A DNA stretch of 64,000 nt from positions 1 through 64,000 of the forward strand of contig NZ_JAQOSQ010000017.1 of the NCBI RefSeq assembly GCF_030068455.1, written 5' to 3'. Below are positions 35,485-44,537 of this stretch, one piece after another. The notes under the pieces are model-generated. The model ran no database searches, had not been told where the DNA came from, and saw nothing but the letters and a program-made list of their open reading frames with translations. A program made the position numbers and the translations under genes. Numbering within the stretch: the stretch's first letter is position 1; each line of letters begins with the position of its first letter. The stretch is from Roseofilum casamattae BLCC-M143 (GTDB lineage: Bacteria > Cyanobacteriota > Cyanobacteriia > Cyanobacteriales > Desertifilaceae).

Positions 35485-36984
35485 ATGCTAAGTCCTATAG
35501 ACTTTGGCGGTAAACCCTTCCATTTCATTGGTGTTGGCGGAATTGGGATGTCTGCGTTAGCTTATATACTCGCTAAGCGCAACCTTCCTGTCTCTGGCTC
35601 GGATCTCAAGCTCTCTCATATCACAGAAAAGCTACAAGAATTGGGAGCGTGTATTTTTGGCAGTCAAGATGCCGAAAATTTGGAGTATTACCGGCGGCCT
35701 CCTGCCATTGGGAAGGAAAAGTGGAAAAATAGGGAAAAAGATGAATCTGCCGCGATCGCTCCGACAGAAATTGACCTGAGGTTTTCCAACACCTCAACCG
35801 TCCAAAAAAACTTAGATGATTGGTTGCCTCAAGTTATTTGTTCTACAGCAATAAACAGTAGTAATGCGGAATATAAAGCCGCGCAAGAATTAGGGTGTCC
35901 GATTTATCACCGCTCGGATGTTTTAGCAGCATTAATTCGAGAATACCGCAGCATTGCCGTAGCAGGAACTCACGGTAAAACCACCACGAGTAGCTTAATC
36001 GGTTATTTATTCTTACAAGCTCAGCTAGACCCAACGATTATTATTGGTGGAGAAGTAAAGGCTTGGGAAGGGAATGCTCGGTTTGGTCGAGGAGAATTTT
36101 TAGTGGCAGAAGCAGACGAATCGGATGGTTCTCTGGTAAAATTCGCCTCAGAAATTGGAGTCATTACCAATATAGACTTCGACCATCCCGATCATTACAC
36201 CAGTATCGATCGAGTGATTGAAACCTTTGAAATCTTCAAAAACAAGTGTAAAACCTTAGTGGGGTGTATTGATTGCCCGCAAGTGCGCGATCGCATCAAT
36301 CCCCAAATTACCTATAGTTTAGATTTACAGTCAGGGGCAGATTACAGCGTCGATAGCATTGTCTACGACTCCCACGGAACTCGCGCTCGAGTTTGGGAGC
36401 GCGGAAAAGAGCTGGGAGAAATTCAACTCCCCATCTTGGGCAAGCACAATCTGAGCAATGCCTTAGCCGCGATCGCTGTCAGCCGTCACCTAAACATCGA
36501 CTTTACAACCATAGCCCAGGCCCTCTCATCATTCGAGGGAGCCAAGCGTCGGTTTGAATATCGAGGTCAATTTAACGGATGCACGCTCATCGATGATTAT
36601 GCTCATCACCCAAGCGAAATCCAAGCGACTTTAGCCGCAGTCAGACTGCGCGCCAAAGACCAACGAGCCATTGCTATCTTTCAGCCTCATCGCTATAGTC
36701 GAACTGAAACCTTCCTCAGCGAATTTTCGCAATCTTTCGGACAAGCAGACCGGGTGGTTGTAACCGACATTTATAGCGCGGGCGAACCCAACGATCGCCA
36801 TCTTCAGGGCGAAACGGTGGCTGAGGCAATCGGCCAGTATCATCCGCAGGTCTCCTATCAACCTACCCTAAATGCGGTTAAGGATTATTTGATAGAACAC
36901 TTACGACCTGGAGATTATGCTGTATTTTTGGGAGCTGGGAATTTAAATCAAGTGATTCCAGAATTGATTGCCGATCGTGCGTAA
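35485..36984 (+). CDS. murC: UDP-N-acetylmuramate--L-alanine ligase MurC
   Basis: 499 residues. N-terminal Rossmann-like HFIGVGGIGMSALAYIL (13-29), P-loop AGTHGKTTTSS (160-170), DEADESDGS-type acidic loop (VAEADESDGSL), NIDFDHPDHY and DDYAHHPSEI. It ligates L-alanine to UDP-MurNAc in peptidoglycan precursor synthesis. Residues about 71-114 form an extra, polar, low-conservation segment between the N-terminal domain strand (AENLEYY) and VICSTAIN, not expected in most MurC proteins. It begins a plus-strand run with murB and ybaB. Confidence 0.97.
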   Translation: MLSPIDFGGKPFHFIGVGGIGMSALAYILAKRNLPVSGSDLKLSHITEKLQELGACIFGSQDAENLEYYRRPPAIGKEKWKNREKDESAAIAPTEIDLRFSNTSTVQKNLDDWLPQVICSTAINSSNAEYKAAQELGCPIYHRSDVLAALIREYRSIAVAGTHGKTTTSSLIGYLFLQAQLDPTIIIGGEVKAWEGNARFGRGEFLVAEADESDGSLVKFASEIGVITNIDFDHPDHYTSIDRVIETFEIFKNKCKTLVGCIDCPQVRDRINPQITYSLDLQSGADYSVDSIVYDSHGTRARVWERGKELGEIQLPILGKHNLSNALAAIAVSRHLNIDFTTIAQALSSFEGAKRRFEYRGQFNGCTLIDDYAHHPSEIQATLAAVRLRAKDQRAIAIFQPHRYSRTETFLSEFSQSFGQADRVVVTDIYSAGEPNDRHLQGETVAEAIGQYHPQVSYQPTLNAVKDYLIEHLRPGDYAVFLGAGNLNQVIPELIADRA

Positions 36985-37071
36985 ATTTCGGGAAAGCAAT
37001 TCTTGCTTTGACTTAACAAGAGCACTTTTTCTTCTACCACCGACCTGCCCATCCACCACGAACGAGAACCA

Positions 37072-38067
37072 ATGACAATTTCTTATAATCCTCCGAAACG
37101 TAAAACCGCTTATGTCGCAGCTCAAATCCCGGCCGAACGACGCAACATTGATTCTCACGATATTCCTCGCGAGCTTTCCTCACCTCCGAGTATTGTTCGA
37201 GCCAACGTACCCCTAGCCGGATTAACCTCATTCCGCGTTGGCGGCCCGGCGCAGTGGTATGCTGCTCCTCGATGTGAAGCCGACTTACTCGCCAGTCTGG
37301 CTTGGGCTAAAGCGCAAGAATTACCCGTAACGGTCATTGGAGCTGGCTCAAACCTTCTAGTCAGCGATGAAGGTTTGCCCGGATTAGTTATTGCAACCCG
37401 CAACCTACGACAGGTCGATTATCAAGCCCAAACGGGGCAGGTCATTGCTGATGCGGGAGTACACATGGCTCAGTTGGCTCGGCAAGTGGCCAGGCGCGGA
37501 TGGTCTGGACTCGAATGGGCAATTGGCATTCCCGGAACTGTAGGTGGAGCCGTCGTTATGAATGCCGGAGCGCATCAAAGCTGCATGGCAGATAGTCTTA
37601 TTGATATTCAAACCCTCACTGATAGCGGCGTTCGACAAACATTTACCCGAGAACAGCTGAACTACGGTTACCGGACATCAATCTTACAAGGGACGCACTA
37701 CACGGTGACCCAAGCTCGATTCCAGCTTGAGGTGACGGGCGATCCGGAGCAAGTGATGGCAACAACCAACACTCACTTGCATCAGCGTCATAGCACCCAA
37801 CCCTATTATCTACCCAGTTGCGGCAGCGTATTTCGCAATCCCGAACCGCAAAAAGCCGCCCGGCTGATTCAAGGAACTGGGCTGAAAGGTTATAAAATTG
37901 GGGATGCTCAAGTTTCGGAACTGCACGCTAATTTTATTCTGAATTGCGGTAGTGCTACGGCAACAGATATTTTTCGGTTGATTCGTTACGTTCAGGAAAA
38001 AGTCGAGCAACAGCACTCGGTTCGGTTGCACCCAGAGGTGAAAATTCTCGGTCGCTTTGAGGGATGA
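37072..38067 (+). CDS. murB: UDP-N-acetylenolpyruvoylglucosamine reductase MurB
   Basis: 331 residues. FAD-binding motifs SFRVGGPAQWYAAP, TVIGAGSNLLVSDEGLPG and IPGTVGGAVVMNAGAH; the catalytic serine region is SCGSVFRNPEPQKAARLIQ and the end is VRLHPEVKILG. The first 40 residues are an extra variable N-terminal tail. Reduces the enolpyruvyl group to form UDP-MurNAc, the substrate of MurC, whose gene is 87 bp upstream in the same direction. Confidence 0.97.
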   Translation: MTISYNPPKRKTAYVAAQIPAERRNIDSHDIPRELSSPPSIVRANVPLAGLTSFRVGGPAQWYAAPRCEADLLASLAWAKAQELPVTVIGAGSNLLVSDEGLPGLVIATRNLRQVDYQAQTGQVIADAGVHMAQLARQVARRGWSGLEWAIGIPGTVGGAVVMNAGAHQSCMADSLIDIQTLTDSGVRQTFTREQLNYGYRTSILQGTHYTVTQARFQLEVTGDPEQVMATTNTHLHQRHSTQPYYLPSCGSVFRNPEPQKAARLIQGTGLKGYKIGDAQVSELHANFILNCGSATATDIFRLIRYVQEKVEQQHSVRLHPEVKILGRFEG

Positions 38068-38124
38068 GAAAGTTGGGTACAATAGCTTAGGTCGGCACAA
38101 TTACCATTATAGAGTGAAGCAGTT

Positions 38125-38469
38125 ATGGCAAAAGGACAGGGATTTGGTTTCGGTTTAGGCAAAATGAAAGAGCTGACCGAGGCATTTAAGAAAGCTCAAC
38201 AAGTTCAGGAAGGAGCCAAACAACTCCAGGAGGAGCTGGAGCAGATGGAAGTTGAGGGAGAAGCCGGAGGTGGACTGGTTAAGGTGACCATGAATGGCAA
38301 TCAAAATCCTCAAAAAGTGACGATCGCTCCGGACGTATTGGCTGAGGGAGCTGAAGTCGTCTCCGACTTAGTGACGGCTGCCATGAAAGATGCCTACAAC
38401 AAGTCTACGGCAACGATGAAGGAGAGGATGGAAGATTTGACCGCAGGGTTGAATCTACCGGGAATGTAA
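38125..38469 (+). CDS. YbaB/EbfC family nucleoid-associated protein
   Basis: 114 residues. [60 protein letters not shown] is the YbaB signature: a helical dimer arm followed by a beta-sheet DNA-binding part. Binds DNA as a dimer. It lies 57 bp downstream of murB in the same direction. A terminator-like hairpin follows. Confidence 0.95.
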   Translation: MAKGQGFGFGLGKMKELTEAFKKAQQVQEGAKQLQEELEQMEVEGEAGGGLVKVTMNGNQNPQKVTIAPDVLAEGAEVVSDLVTAAMKDAYNKSTATMKERMEDLTAGLNLPGM

Positions 38470-38473
38470 TCGG

Positions 38474-38506
38474 TTTGGGGCGAAGGAAGAGTTTTTCGCC
38501 CCCAAA
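38474..38506 (+). terminator. probable terminator hairpin after ybaB
   Basis: TTTGGGGCGAA (38474-38484) pairs with TTCGCCCCCAAA (38495-38506), with a one-base bulge and a 10-nt loop. No clean T-run follows, so termination may be partial. Confidence 0.5.
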
Positions 38507-38541
38507 ATTCGCTCTAAAATTTTGGGTGACGATCGCGAGTT

Positions 38542-39027
38542 ATGGAACCAATGGCTTATCAGTTATTATTTGTCTGCTTGGGCAATATCTGCCGATCGCC
38601 TTCAGCAGAAAACATTATGAACTATCTTATCGAGCAACGGCAGCTTAGCGATCGCATTATCTGTGACTCGGCAGGAACCAGTGCTTATCATATTGGCTCG
38701 TCTCCAGACGGTCGGATGGCAGCAGCGGCGTCTCGGCAGGGCATTACCCTCAGAGGGAAAGCACGACAATTTCAGGTTGAAGACTTTACTCGTTTTGACC
38801 TCATCTTGGCCATGGATAAATCGAACCGTCGCGATATTCTCAGTCTCGATCGCGAGGGGCATTATACAGATAAGGTACGCTTGATGTGCAATTTTTGCAC
38901 TCGCCATCCCAATATGTCGGAAGTTCCCGATCCCTATTATGGCGGGCTGGAAGGATTCGATCGGGTTATCGATTTACTGATGGATGGATGTGAAGGACTT
39001 TTATCTCAATTAATAATTAATAATTAA
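38542..39027 (+). CDS. low molecular weight protein-tyrosine phosphatase
   Basis: 161 residues. The phosphate-binding loop is VCLGNICRSPSAE with nucleophile C12 and R18, and the general-acid loop is VPDPYYGG with its aspartate. ICDSAGTSAYHIGS and MDKSNRRDI also fit the family. In bacteria it dephosphorylates tyrosine kinases that control exopolysaccharide production. An ATG three codons downstream (38551) is an alternative start. Confidence 0.93.
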   Translation: MEPMAYQLLFVCLGNICRSPSAENIMNYLIEQRQLSDRIICDSAGTSAYHIGSSPDGRMAAAASRQGITLRGKARQFQVEDFTRFDLILAMDKSNRRDILSLDREGHYTDKVRLMCNFCTRHPNMSEVPDPYYGGLEGFDRVIDLLMDGCEGLLSQLIINN

Positions 39028-39036
39028 TAATGGGTA

Positions 39037-40524
39037 TTAGTCCGACCCGACAGGTAGTTCAATCGTAAAGACGGTTCCCGCTCCTGGAGTGGATTCGCAT
39101 CTGAGATCGCCACCATGCTTGTCCACAATAATCTGGCGGCTGATGGAAAGACCCAAGCCAGTGCCTTTACCAATAGGTTTGGTGGTAAAAAAGGTCTCGA
39201 ATAATCTCGATCGCACTTCGGCACTCATACCCGTTCCATTATCGGCAATACAAATTGAAATTGTTTCCGGAGAGTGACCCTCAGCAGAGTGATAGCGGGT
39301 AGCAATCGTAATTTGCCCGAACTCAGAGCTAGAGCAATCGAAGCACTCTTCCAATGCGTCGATGGCATTACTGAGCAAGTTCATAAAGACTTGATTGATT
39401 TCCCCAGCATATCCAAGGATTTGGGGGAGGTCTCCATAGTCGCGATGGATTTTGATTTCTGGATGGTCTCCTCTGGCTTGCAAGCGATTGTGCAGAATCA
39501 TCAAGGTACTTTCTAATCCCGCATGAAGATCGACCAATTGTCTCTCTTGCCGATCGCGACGGGAAAAATGACGGAGACTGGCAACGAGCTGGCCGATCCG
39601 ATTGGTGCCAACAGCCATGGATTTTAGGACTTGGGGAAAATCTTCGAGCAAAAACTCAATATCCATGTCCTCAGCTGCCTCTTCAATTTCGGCGACGGCT
39701 TCGGGGTAGTGAGTTTGATAGAGTTCTAGCATCCGTAAGAGATCGTCTGTGTAGGCTATCGCATGATTGAGATTGCCACAGACAAAGCTGACTGGATTAT
39801 TAATTTCATGAGCAACTCCAGCGACTAATTCGCCCAAAGAGGACATTTTTTCTTGTTGGATCAGTTGCCGTTGCATTTGCTCTGCTGTCGATTGTGCCTC
39901 TTCGAGAGCGTGTTGCAAATCTCGGACTTTGCGCTGGTAGTAGGCTGCCGAGGTTTGCAAGTTGAGTTCGCCTTGCTTGCGATCGCTAATTTCTTCAACT
40001 ATCCCCTCGTAGTAGAGCAAGTTTCCTTCATCGTCCCTCACCTCTCGAGCCGTTTGGACAATCCAAATTCGTTCCCCATCAGGGCGACAAATTTGGTATT
40101 CAAATCCGCGAATGGTTCCTTGTTCTGCCATTGCTTCTTTCCACTGGGAATATTGCTGGCGATTGAGATAATAATCGCCCATGTTTTTGGCCGCTTGTTC
40201 TAAATCCCTCAAACTCTGATATCCATAGATTTGGGCAAAGGCGGTATTGGCAAGAATTAACCAACCTTCTGGGGAAATTTGGAATCGTCCTTCTACGGCA
40301 TTCTCAAACATCAAGCAATACTGTTTCTCTATTCGATCGAAAGCTATTTCCACATGTTTGCGCTTATTCACTTCCGAGGCTAATTGCAGATTAGCTTTAG
40401 CCAACTGTTGCGTGCGTTTCACCAAACTTTGACGCAAATAATGGGAAGACGATTGACAGCTTTGGTAGGAACTCATGGGCGTGACGTTACCGTCAGTTGT
40501 AGAATGGGTTGGGTGTAAGTACAT
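39037..40524 (-). CDS. PAS sensor histidine kinase (soluble)
   Basis: 495 residues. Coiled coil at about 30-62, PAS domain at about 63-185 (FENAVEGRFQISPEGWLILAN ... IVEEISDRKQ), second coiled coil to about 225, then the kinase core: H-box SSLGELVAGVAHEINNPVSFV with H239, N-box FMNLLSNAIDALEE, G1 ADNGTGM and G2 GKGTGLGLSISRQI. The core closely resembles that of the partial kinase at the end of this window. The start ATG is preceded by GGGGAGAG. No regulator is adjacent. Confidence 0.92.
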   Translation of the reverse strand: MYLHPTHSTTDGNVTPMSSYQSCQSSSHYLRQSLVKRTQQLAKANLQLASEVNKRKHVEIAFDRIEKQYCLMFENAVEGRFQISPEGWLILANTAFAQIYGYQSLRDLEQAAKNMGDYYLNRQQYSQWKEAMAEQGTIRGFEYQICRPDGERIWIVQTAREVRDDEGNLLYYEGIVEEISDRKQGELNLQTSAAYYQRKVRDLQHALEEAQSTAEQMQRQLIQQEKMSSLGELVAGVAHEINNPVSFVCGNLNHAIAYTDDLLRMLELYQTHYPEAVAEIEEAAEDMDIEFLLEDFPQVLKSMAVGTNRIGQLVASLRHFSRRDRQERQLVDLHAGLESTLMILHNRLQARGDHPEIKIHRDYGDLPQILGYAGEINQVFMNLLSNAIDALEECFDCSSSEFGQITIATRYHSAEGHSPETISICIADNGTGMSAEVRSRLFETFFTTKPIGKGTGLGLSISRQIIVDKHGGDLRCESTPGAGTVFTIELPVGSD

Positions 40525-40641
40525 TGCATTGTCTCTCCCCTAGGATTACGCAGCTTCATCTACCAGTATTAAAGAATTTGTAAAATTTTGATGCGATCGC
40601 GCCCTAACCTATTGGCGATCGTTTCTTGGAAAAGTTGTGAT

Positions 40642-41781
40642 ATGGATTACAGACAAGTGAAATACCTAGCTAATAACGCTTCTATGGCGAGACGAATTCT
40701 ACGTCAGGTAAAATATTGGGTCGTTGTTGCTATGTTTTGCGCGGCTATTGCTTTCTATGGGGCGATCGCTAAAGGAGCGGAGCTAACAAACTGGAATTTC
40801 GATCCGCTGCAAGCCAAATTAGAACTCATTCTCGATCGCCCGGTTATTCCTCGTTACTCTCTCGCTGGCAATCCGCCACGACTGATTATAGTCTTGCCAG
40901 ATACAAATATTACTGCTTCTATATCTGCAATTTCTTATACAGGAGCAGTACAGCGTATTGTCGTAGAACGCTCTAATCCGGACGAGACTCGCTTTATTCT
41001 GAAGTTGTCTCCAGGGGTTGAACTCCGCTCGGAGCTGGTGCAAACTGAATCAACGGTCTCGGTAAATGGAGAGCATCTTACCGCTATTCGGCTGGCGATC
41101 GCTGGCGAACGGCCGGCCGAGATCGGAACGTCTCCTGTCTTACCACCTGCAAATTTTGATACGCCGAAAAATCCACCTTTAGTCCGCGTCCCACCGCTCT
41201 ATTCTCGGCAGAGCGATCGCAATCTTGAGAGGGAAGAGCGACCGACTCCTGGAGCCTCGGCTGCTTCTCTGAATACTAAACCCGCCTCCGTAGAAACCAC
41301 ACCTAACCTGGTGGGGCTGCGAATCGTTAATTCTACTGAGTCTCGGCCGCAGAGAGCAAACTCAGCACCTCTACCACCGATTGGCTCGAGCCAGATTCCG
41401 ACCATCGCTTTTGGTCAAGCTATTCCAGACTTTGAGCGAGGTGCGAGTTCGGCAACCGGGCAATTATTGCCTCGAGGAACCCGACTGAGATTGCGCTACT
41501 CCGGAGATGCGGCCTTGTCCTTAACTCCGGAAATTCCCGTACAAGAGGTCTTATTTGTTGACAAACCGGTTCGGGATAACTCGGGAAGAACGATCGTGCC
41601 GGTGGGGACATTGGCGATCGGGCAATTTGAAACCAGCGATCGCCAGATTCGATTTCGCGTTAGTGCTCTAATTATCGGCGATCGAGCCGTCCCAATTGAG
41701 GCTCAGTCTGCTGTACTGAACCGTGCTAATTCTCGCCGCCGAGTTATTATTCAACCCGGACAAGTGATTGAGGTTCGTTAG
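40642..41781 (+). CDS. AMIN-like periplasmic/secreted protein
   Basis: 379 residues from ATG 40642; the reading frame could start 51 bp earlier (ATG 40591) or later (40684). A signal-anchor YWVVVAMFCAAIAFYGAIA is followed by an AMIN-like domain (ELTNWNFDPLQAKLELILDRPVIPRYSLAGNPPRLIIVLPDT...), which binds peptidoglycan in PilQ and amidases. After a Pro/Ser/Asn-rich linker, the C-terminal 120 residues contain LPRGTRLRLRYSGD and GRTIVPVGTLAIGQF, reminiscent of VirB10/TrbI-like beta-barrels. Role unknown; envelope location likely. Confidence 0.7.
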   Translation: MDYRQVKYLANNASMARRILRQVKYWVVVAMFCAAIAFYGAIAKGAELTNWNFDPLQAKLELILDRPVIPRYSLAGNPPRLIIVLPDTNITASISAISYTGAVQRIVVERSNPDETRFILKLSPGVELRSELVQTESTVSVNGEHLTAIRLAIAGERPAEIGTSPVLPPANFDTPKNPPLVRVPPLYSRQSDRNLEREERPTPGASAASLNTKPASVETTPNLVGLRIVNSTESRPQRANSAPLPPIGSSQIPTIAFGQAIPDFERGASSATGQLLPRGTRLRLRYSGDAALSLTPEIPVQEVLFVDKPVRDNSGRTIVPVGTLAIGQFETSDRQIRFRVSALIIGDRAVPIEAQSAVLNRANSRRRVIIQPGQVIEVR

Positions 41782-41794
41782 AATAGACAAAGAT

Positions 41795-41970
41795 TTTGAG
41801 GCAGTGTTTTATGTCTGCGATCGCACCCATACTCGAGCAAGAACAGAACGAAATTTCCTTTGCGGTTGATGATGTCGAACCCGCATCAGAACGACTGCCG
41901 ACAGCAAGCGCGAAATCTCAGTTGGAAGAACAATTAGGAAAGCCTCTATTTGCCTTCAGTCATAAGGATC
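41795..41970. repeat. 176-bp direct repeat, left copy
   Basis: Aligns without gaps to 44362-44537, about 92 percent identical (14 mismatches by hand count). It contains the first 53 codons of the DUF4419 gene and a little upstream sequence. The restriction-modification pair lies between the two copies. Confidence 0.88.
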
Positions 41971-41978
41971 AATCTTGA
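41811..41978 (+). pseudogene. truncated 5' fragment of the DUF4419 gene
   Basis: 55 codons starting MSAIAPILEQEQNEISF, nearly identical to the N-terminus of the intact gene at 44378, then diverging (HKDQS, stop) where the duplication ends. It has no domain of its own. It sits directly upstream of the 3' end of the restriction endonuclease gene, so it is what was left on one side of the insertion. Confidence 0.85.
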
Positions 41979-42007
41979 GCAAGAGAACTATAATGTTTAT
42001 CTTGACT

Positions 42008-42871
42008 TTAATCAATCTTATCCGGTGGTTCTAACTGAAATCCATCATGTGGGGGTTCAATCCCTAGAAATTCCCGATAGATTCTCGGTTTATACTCTTG
42101 ACTCAATTCGTTGACTGCTTGGATAAAAACTTGGTAAGTTCCTTGTCCACCCAATTTATCCCAAAACTCGTTACCAATTAAGACAACGGAATCATCAGTC
42201 ATATTAAACCACCGTTTAGGAGGAGTCCAAGCATAGTTTTGTTTGTTAATGTAAGGATTATACGGCAAAGCAAAATAAGCCTCTAAAATAACTGAAGGTT
42301 CCATAGAATATAATTTTAGTAGTTTTTCTTTGCTCACTTTAGTTTGGTCGCTATTGGGAAGAGGAGCTTTGATTTCAAAGGCATATTTTTGACCCGTACT
42401 TGGGTTTTCAGCATAAACATCACACACAACGGTAACTGGAATCTTTTTGCCTTTACATTTCAGGATTGAAGCAATTTCTTCATTCCAATTAGGGTAAATT
42501 CGTTTATCTCCTTTACTCGGATATTCTAGACGATTCAAAATTTCAGTAATACGATTAAGTCTTCCTTTTCTAATCGTTCCATGAATCTTATAATTCACTT
42601 GCGCAAACCCTAGGCTTTGTTGTGCAGCAATAACAGCTAGTTTTTCCCACACTTTACCAAAAGGAGTAACAAATCTTCTTTCAAAATGAGATCCTTTAAA
42701 TATTTCATCAGGAACTAGAGCAGCATACAGTGGTTTTGCCGCACGATGTGTTTCAGGTGAAAATGGCTTTTCATATAAAACATTCTCCATCACCCGATCC
42801 ATCATTTCTCGAATGACGGATTGAATCGCTTCCTTGATCGAGTCTTTATCGGATTGATTCATAATGGTCAA
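42008..42871 (-). CDS. type II restriction endonuclease, TdeIII-like
   Basis: 287 residues. FSPETHRAAKPLYAALVPDEIFKGSHFERRFVTPFGKVWEKLA is typical of the TdeIII family, which is reported to recognise GGNCC; that specificity is transferred by analogy only. The likely PD-(D/E)xK core is VCDVYAENPSTGQKYAFEIKAP, with D and the E-x-K triad. It overlaps the methyltransferase stop by 4 bp (ATGA), so the two are translationally coupled, methylase first. An in-frame ATG three codons later (MNQSDKDS) is possible. AT-rich relative to flanking genes, consistent with transfer. Confidence 0.72.
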   Translation of the reverse strand: MTIMNQSDKDSIKEAIQSVIREMMDRVMENVLYEKPFSPETHRAAKPLYAALVPDEIFKGSHFERRFVTPFGKVWEKLAVIAAQQSLGFAQVNYKIHGTIRKGRLNRITEILNRLEYPSKGDKRIYPNWNEEIASILKCKGKKIPVTVVCDVYAENPSTGQKYAFEIKAPLPNSDQTKVSKEKLLKLYSMEPSVILEAYFALPYNPYINKQNYAWTPPKRWFNMTDDSVVLIGNEFWDKLGGQGTYQVFIQAVNELSQEYKPRIYREFLGIEPPHDGFQLEPPDKID

Positions 42872-44232
42872 AATAGAACTTTAATTAAAGATTTTGCTAA
42901 ATGATAAACAACCGGAACAGAAACGGCATTACCTAATTGTTTCTTAGCAGTAGTCTCGCGCTGTGCTAGCTGAAACCATTCAGGAAATCCTTGTAAATTT
43001 GCATAGTCTTGAGCAGAAATTGGTTTGTATTTTTTACGTTGATACACTTTCTTGATAAATTCTTGTTTATAGCGCTTTGGATCTTGGCAACTAAAGCAGA
43101 CAGTGGCAATATAATCTCTCATTCCAGTTGCAGTCAAGGTACCAATCGCATCTGCATGAGCCAGAATAATTTTGGCGACTCCATCAATTCCAGCAGAAAT
43201 TTTAGAATTAACAAATTCATAACCTTGTGGCTCGAAACGGAGAATTTTTTTCGCTTGCAATCGCTCTAATTCTTCTCGATCTAGATCGGGAATCAATTCA
43301 ACCAAATGGTGAAAATTCAAAGGATTTCCATCTTTGCTACCATATTTCTTTTTTCGTCTGTTTTTCAGGATTGTAGTACAAATATTTTGTTCGCGATCGC
43401 TGGTTTCAATCAAATCCCAAGAATGAATTGTCGTATGGCCATCTCGAATATCGGCAAACAGAAAAAAATCATTTAATTCGTCATTTTTCTGAAATCGATT
43501 CCTGGATGCAGGGGAGCGATCGCCAAACAGAACTGAGGGCGATATTTTTTGCTTTTCTACGGGATGTTTAGAGACTCCCTTAATAAAATTATAGAGTTTT
43601 GGTTTTTCAGGTAAATGCTGGGGAAATTGAAACTTATGCTGATGTTCCAGTCGATTATTAATGCCGACAATAAATACGCGATCGCGATCCTGTGCTAAAC
43701 CAAAATCATAGGAATTCAAAACCCGATACTCTACCAAATATCCAGCGTGTCGCAGTTTGCCTAAAATGACTTGCAAGCTTTGGCAATGCCTCGGTTCTGT
43801 TAGTCCTTTAACGTTTTCAAATATAAATAATTTTGGTTGGTTCAGTTTGACTAAACGAATAACATCAAACCAAAGCTGACCTCTTTTATCCTCAAATCCC
43901 TTAATTTGTCCTGCAATTGACCAAGGCTGGCAGGGTACACCTCCGACCATCAAGTCAACAGACTGAGGCAACTTACCTAATTGAGAAACATCACCTAAAT
44001 TAGGTTCTTCTGCATTGATATAACGAATGAAGTTTTGCTGATAGACAGAAATTGCTTCTCGATCGATTTCTGCATAGCCCAAACATTTCCCCCCTAGCTG
44101 CTCCAGTGCCAGTCTAAACCCACCAATCCCTGCAAATAAGTCAATAAATGTAAATCTGGGATTCAGAGTTACTCCGTGATGGGGATTTAAGGGATTAAAT
44201 AACTCGATCTGAATTGGGGATGCAGCTTGCAT
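42868..44232 (-). CDS. DNA cytosine-5 methyltransferase
   Basis: 454 residues with the ten-motif order of C5 methylases: motif I FIDLFAGIGGFRLAL (about 28-42), motif IV GGVPCQPWSIAGQ with the catalytic cysteine (PCQ), motif VI FENVKGL, motif VIII QDRDRVFIVG, a target recognition region of about 180 residues, and motif X QLGNAVSVPVVYHLA. It protects DNA from the cognate nuclease encoded immediately downstream. The target sequence cannot be read from the protein. Confidence 0.95.
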   Translation of the reverse strand: MQAASPIQIELFNPLNPHHGVTLNPRFTFIDLFAGIGGFRLALEQLGGKCLGYAEIDREAISVYQQNFIRYINAEEPNLGDVSQLGKLPQSVDLMVGGVPCQPWSIAGQIKGFEDKRGQLWFDVIRLVKLNQPKLFIFENVKGLTEPRHCQSLQVILGKLRHAGYLVEYRVLNSYDFGLAQDRDRVFIVGINNRLEHQHKFQFPQHLPEKPKLYNFIKGVSKHPVEKQKISPSVLFGDRSPASRNRFQKNDELNDFFLFADIRDGHTTIHSWDLIETSDREQNICTTILKNRRKKKYGSKDGNPLNFHHLVELIPDLDREELERLQAKKILRFEPQGYEFVNSKISAGIDGVAKIILAHADAIGTLTATGMRDYIATVCFSCQDPKRYKQEFIKKVYQRKKYKPISAQDYANLQGFPEWFQLAQRETTAKKQLGNAVSVPVVYHLAKSLIKVLF

Positions 44233-44361
44233 CTGATAAGTCTAAGAATTGAATACAAACCTTATTGTAGCATACAGAGACTTATTGACAATTGAGAGCG
44301 AACAGTTTCTAACCATTTTTTAAGATCGCCTACAGTATGTTGCGATACAATAGAAGAGATC

Positions 44362-44537
44362 TTTGAGGTCTTGTTTTATGTCTGCGATCGCACCCATACT
44401 CGAGCAACAACAGAACGAAATTTCCTTCGCGGTTGATGATGTCGAACCCGCACCAAAACCACTGCCGACAGCAAGCGCGAAATCTCAGTTAGAAGAACAA
44501 TTAGGAAAACCCCTATTTGCCTTTAGTCATGACGATC
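44362..44537. repeat. 176-bp direct repeat, right copy
   Basis: Partner of 41795-41970. It starts at TTTGAG, 16 bp before the ATG of the DUF4419 gene, and ends at codon 53. Same length as the left copy with no indel. Confidence 0.88.
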
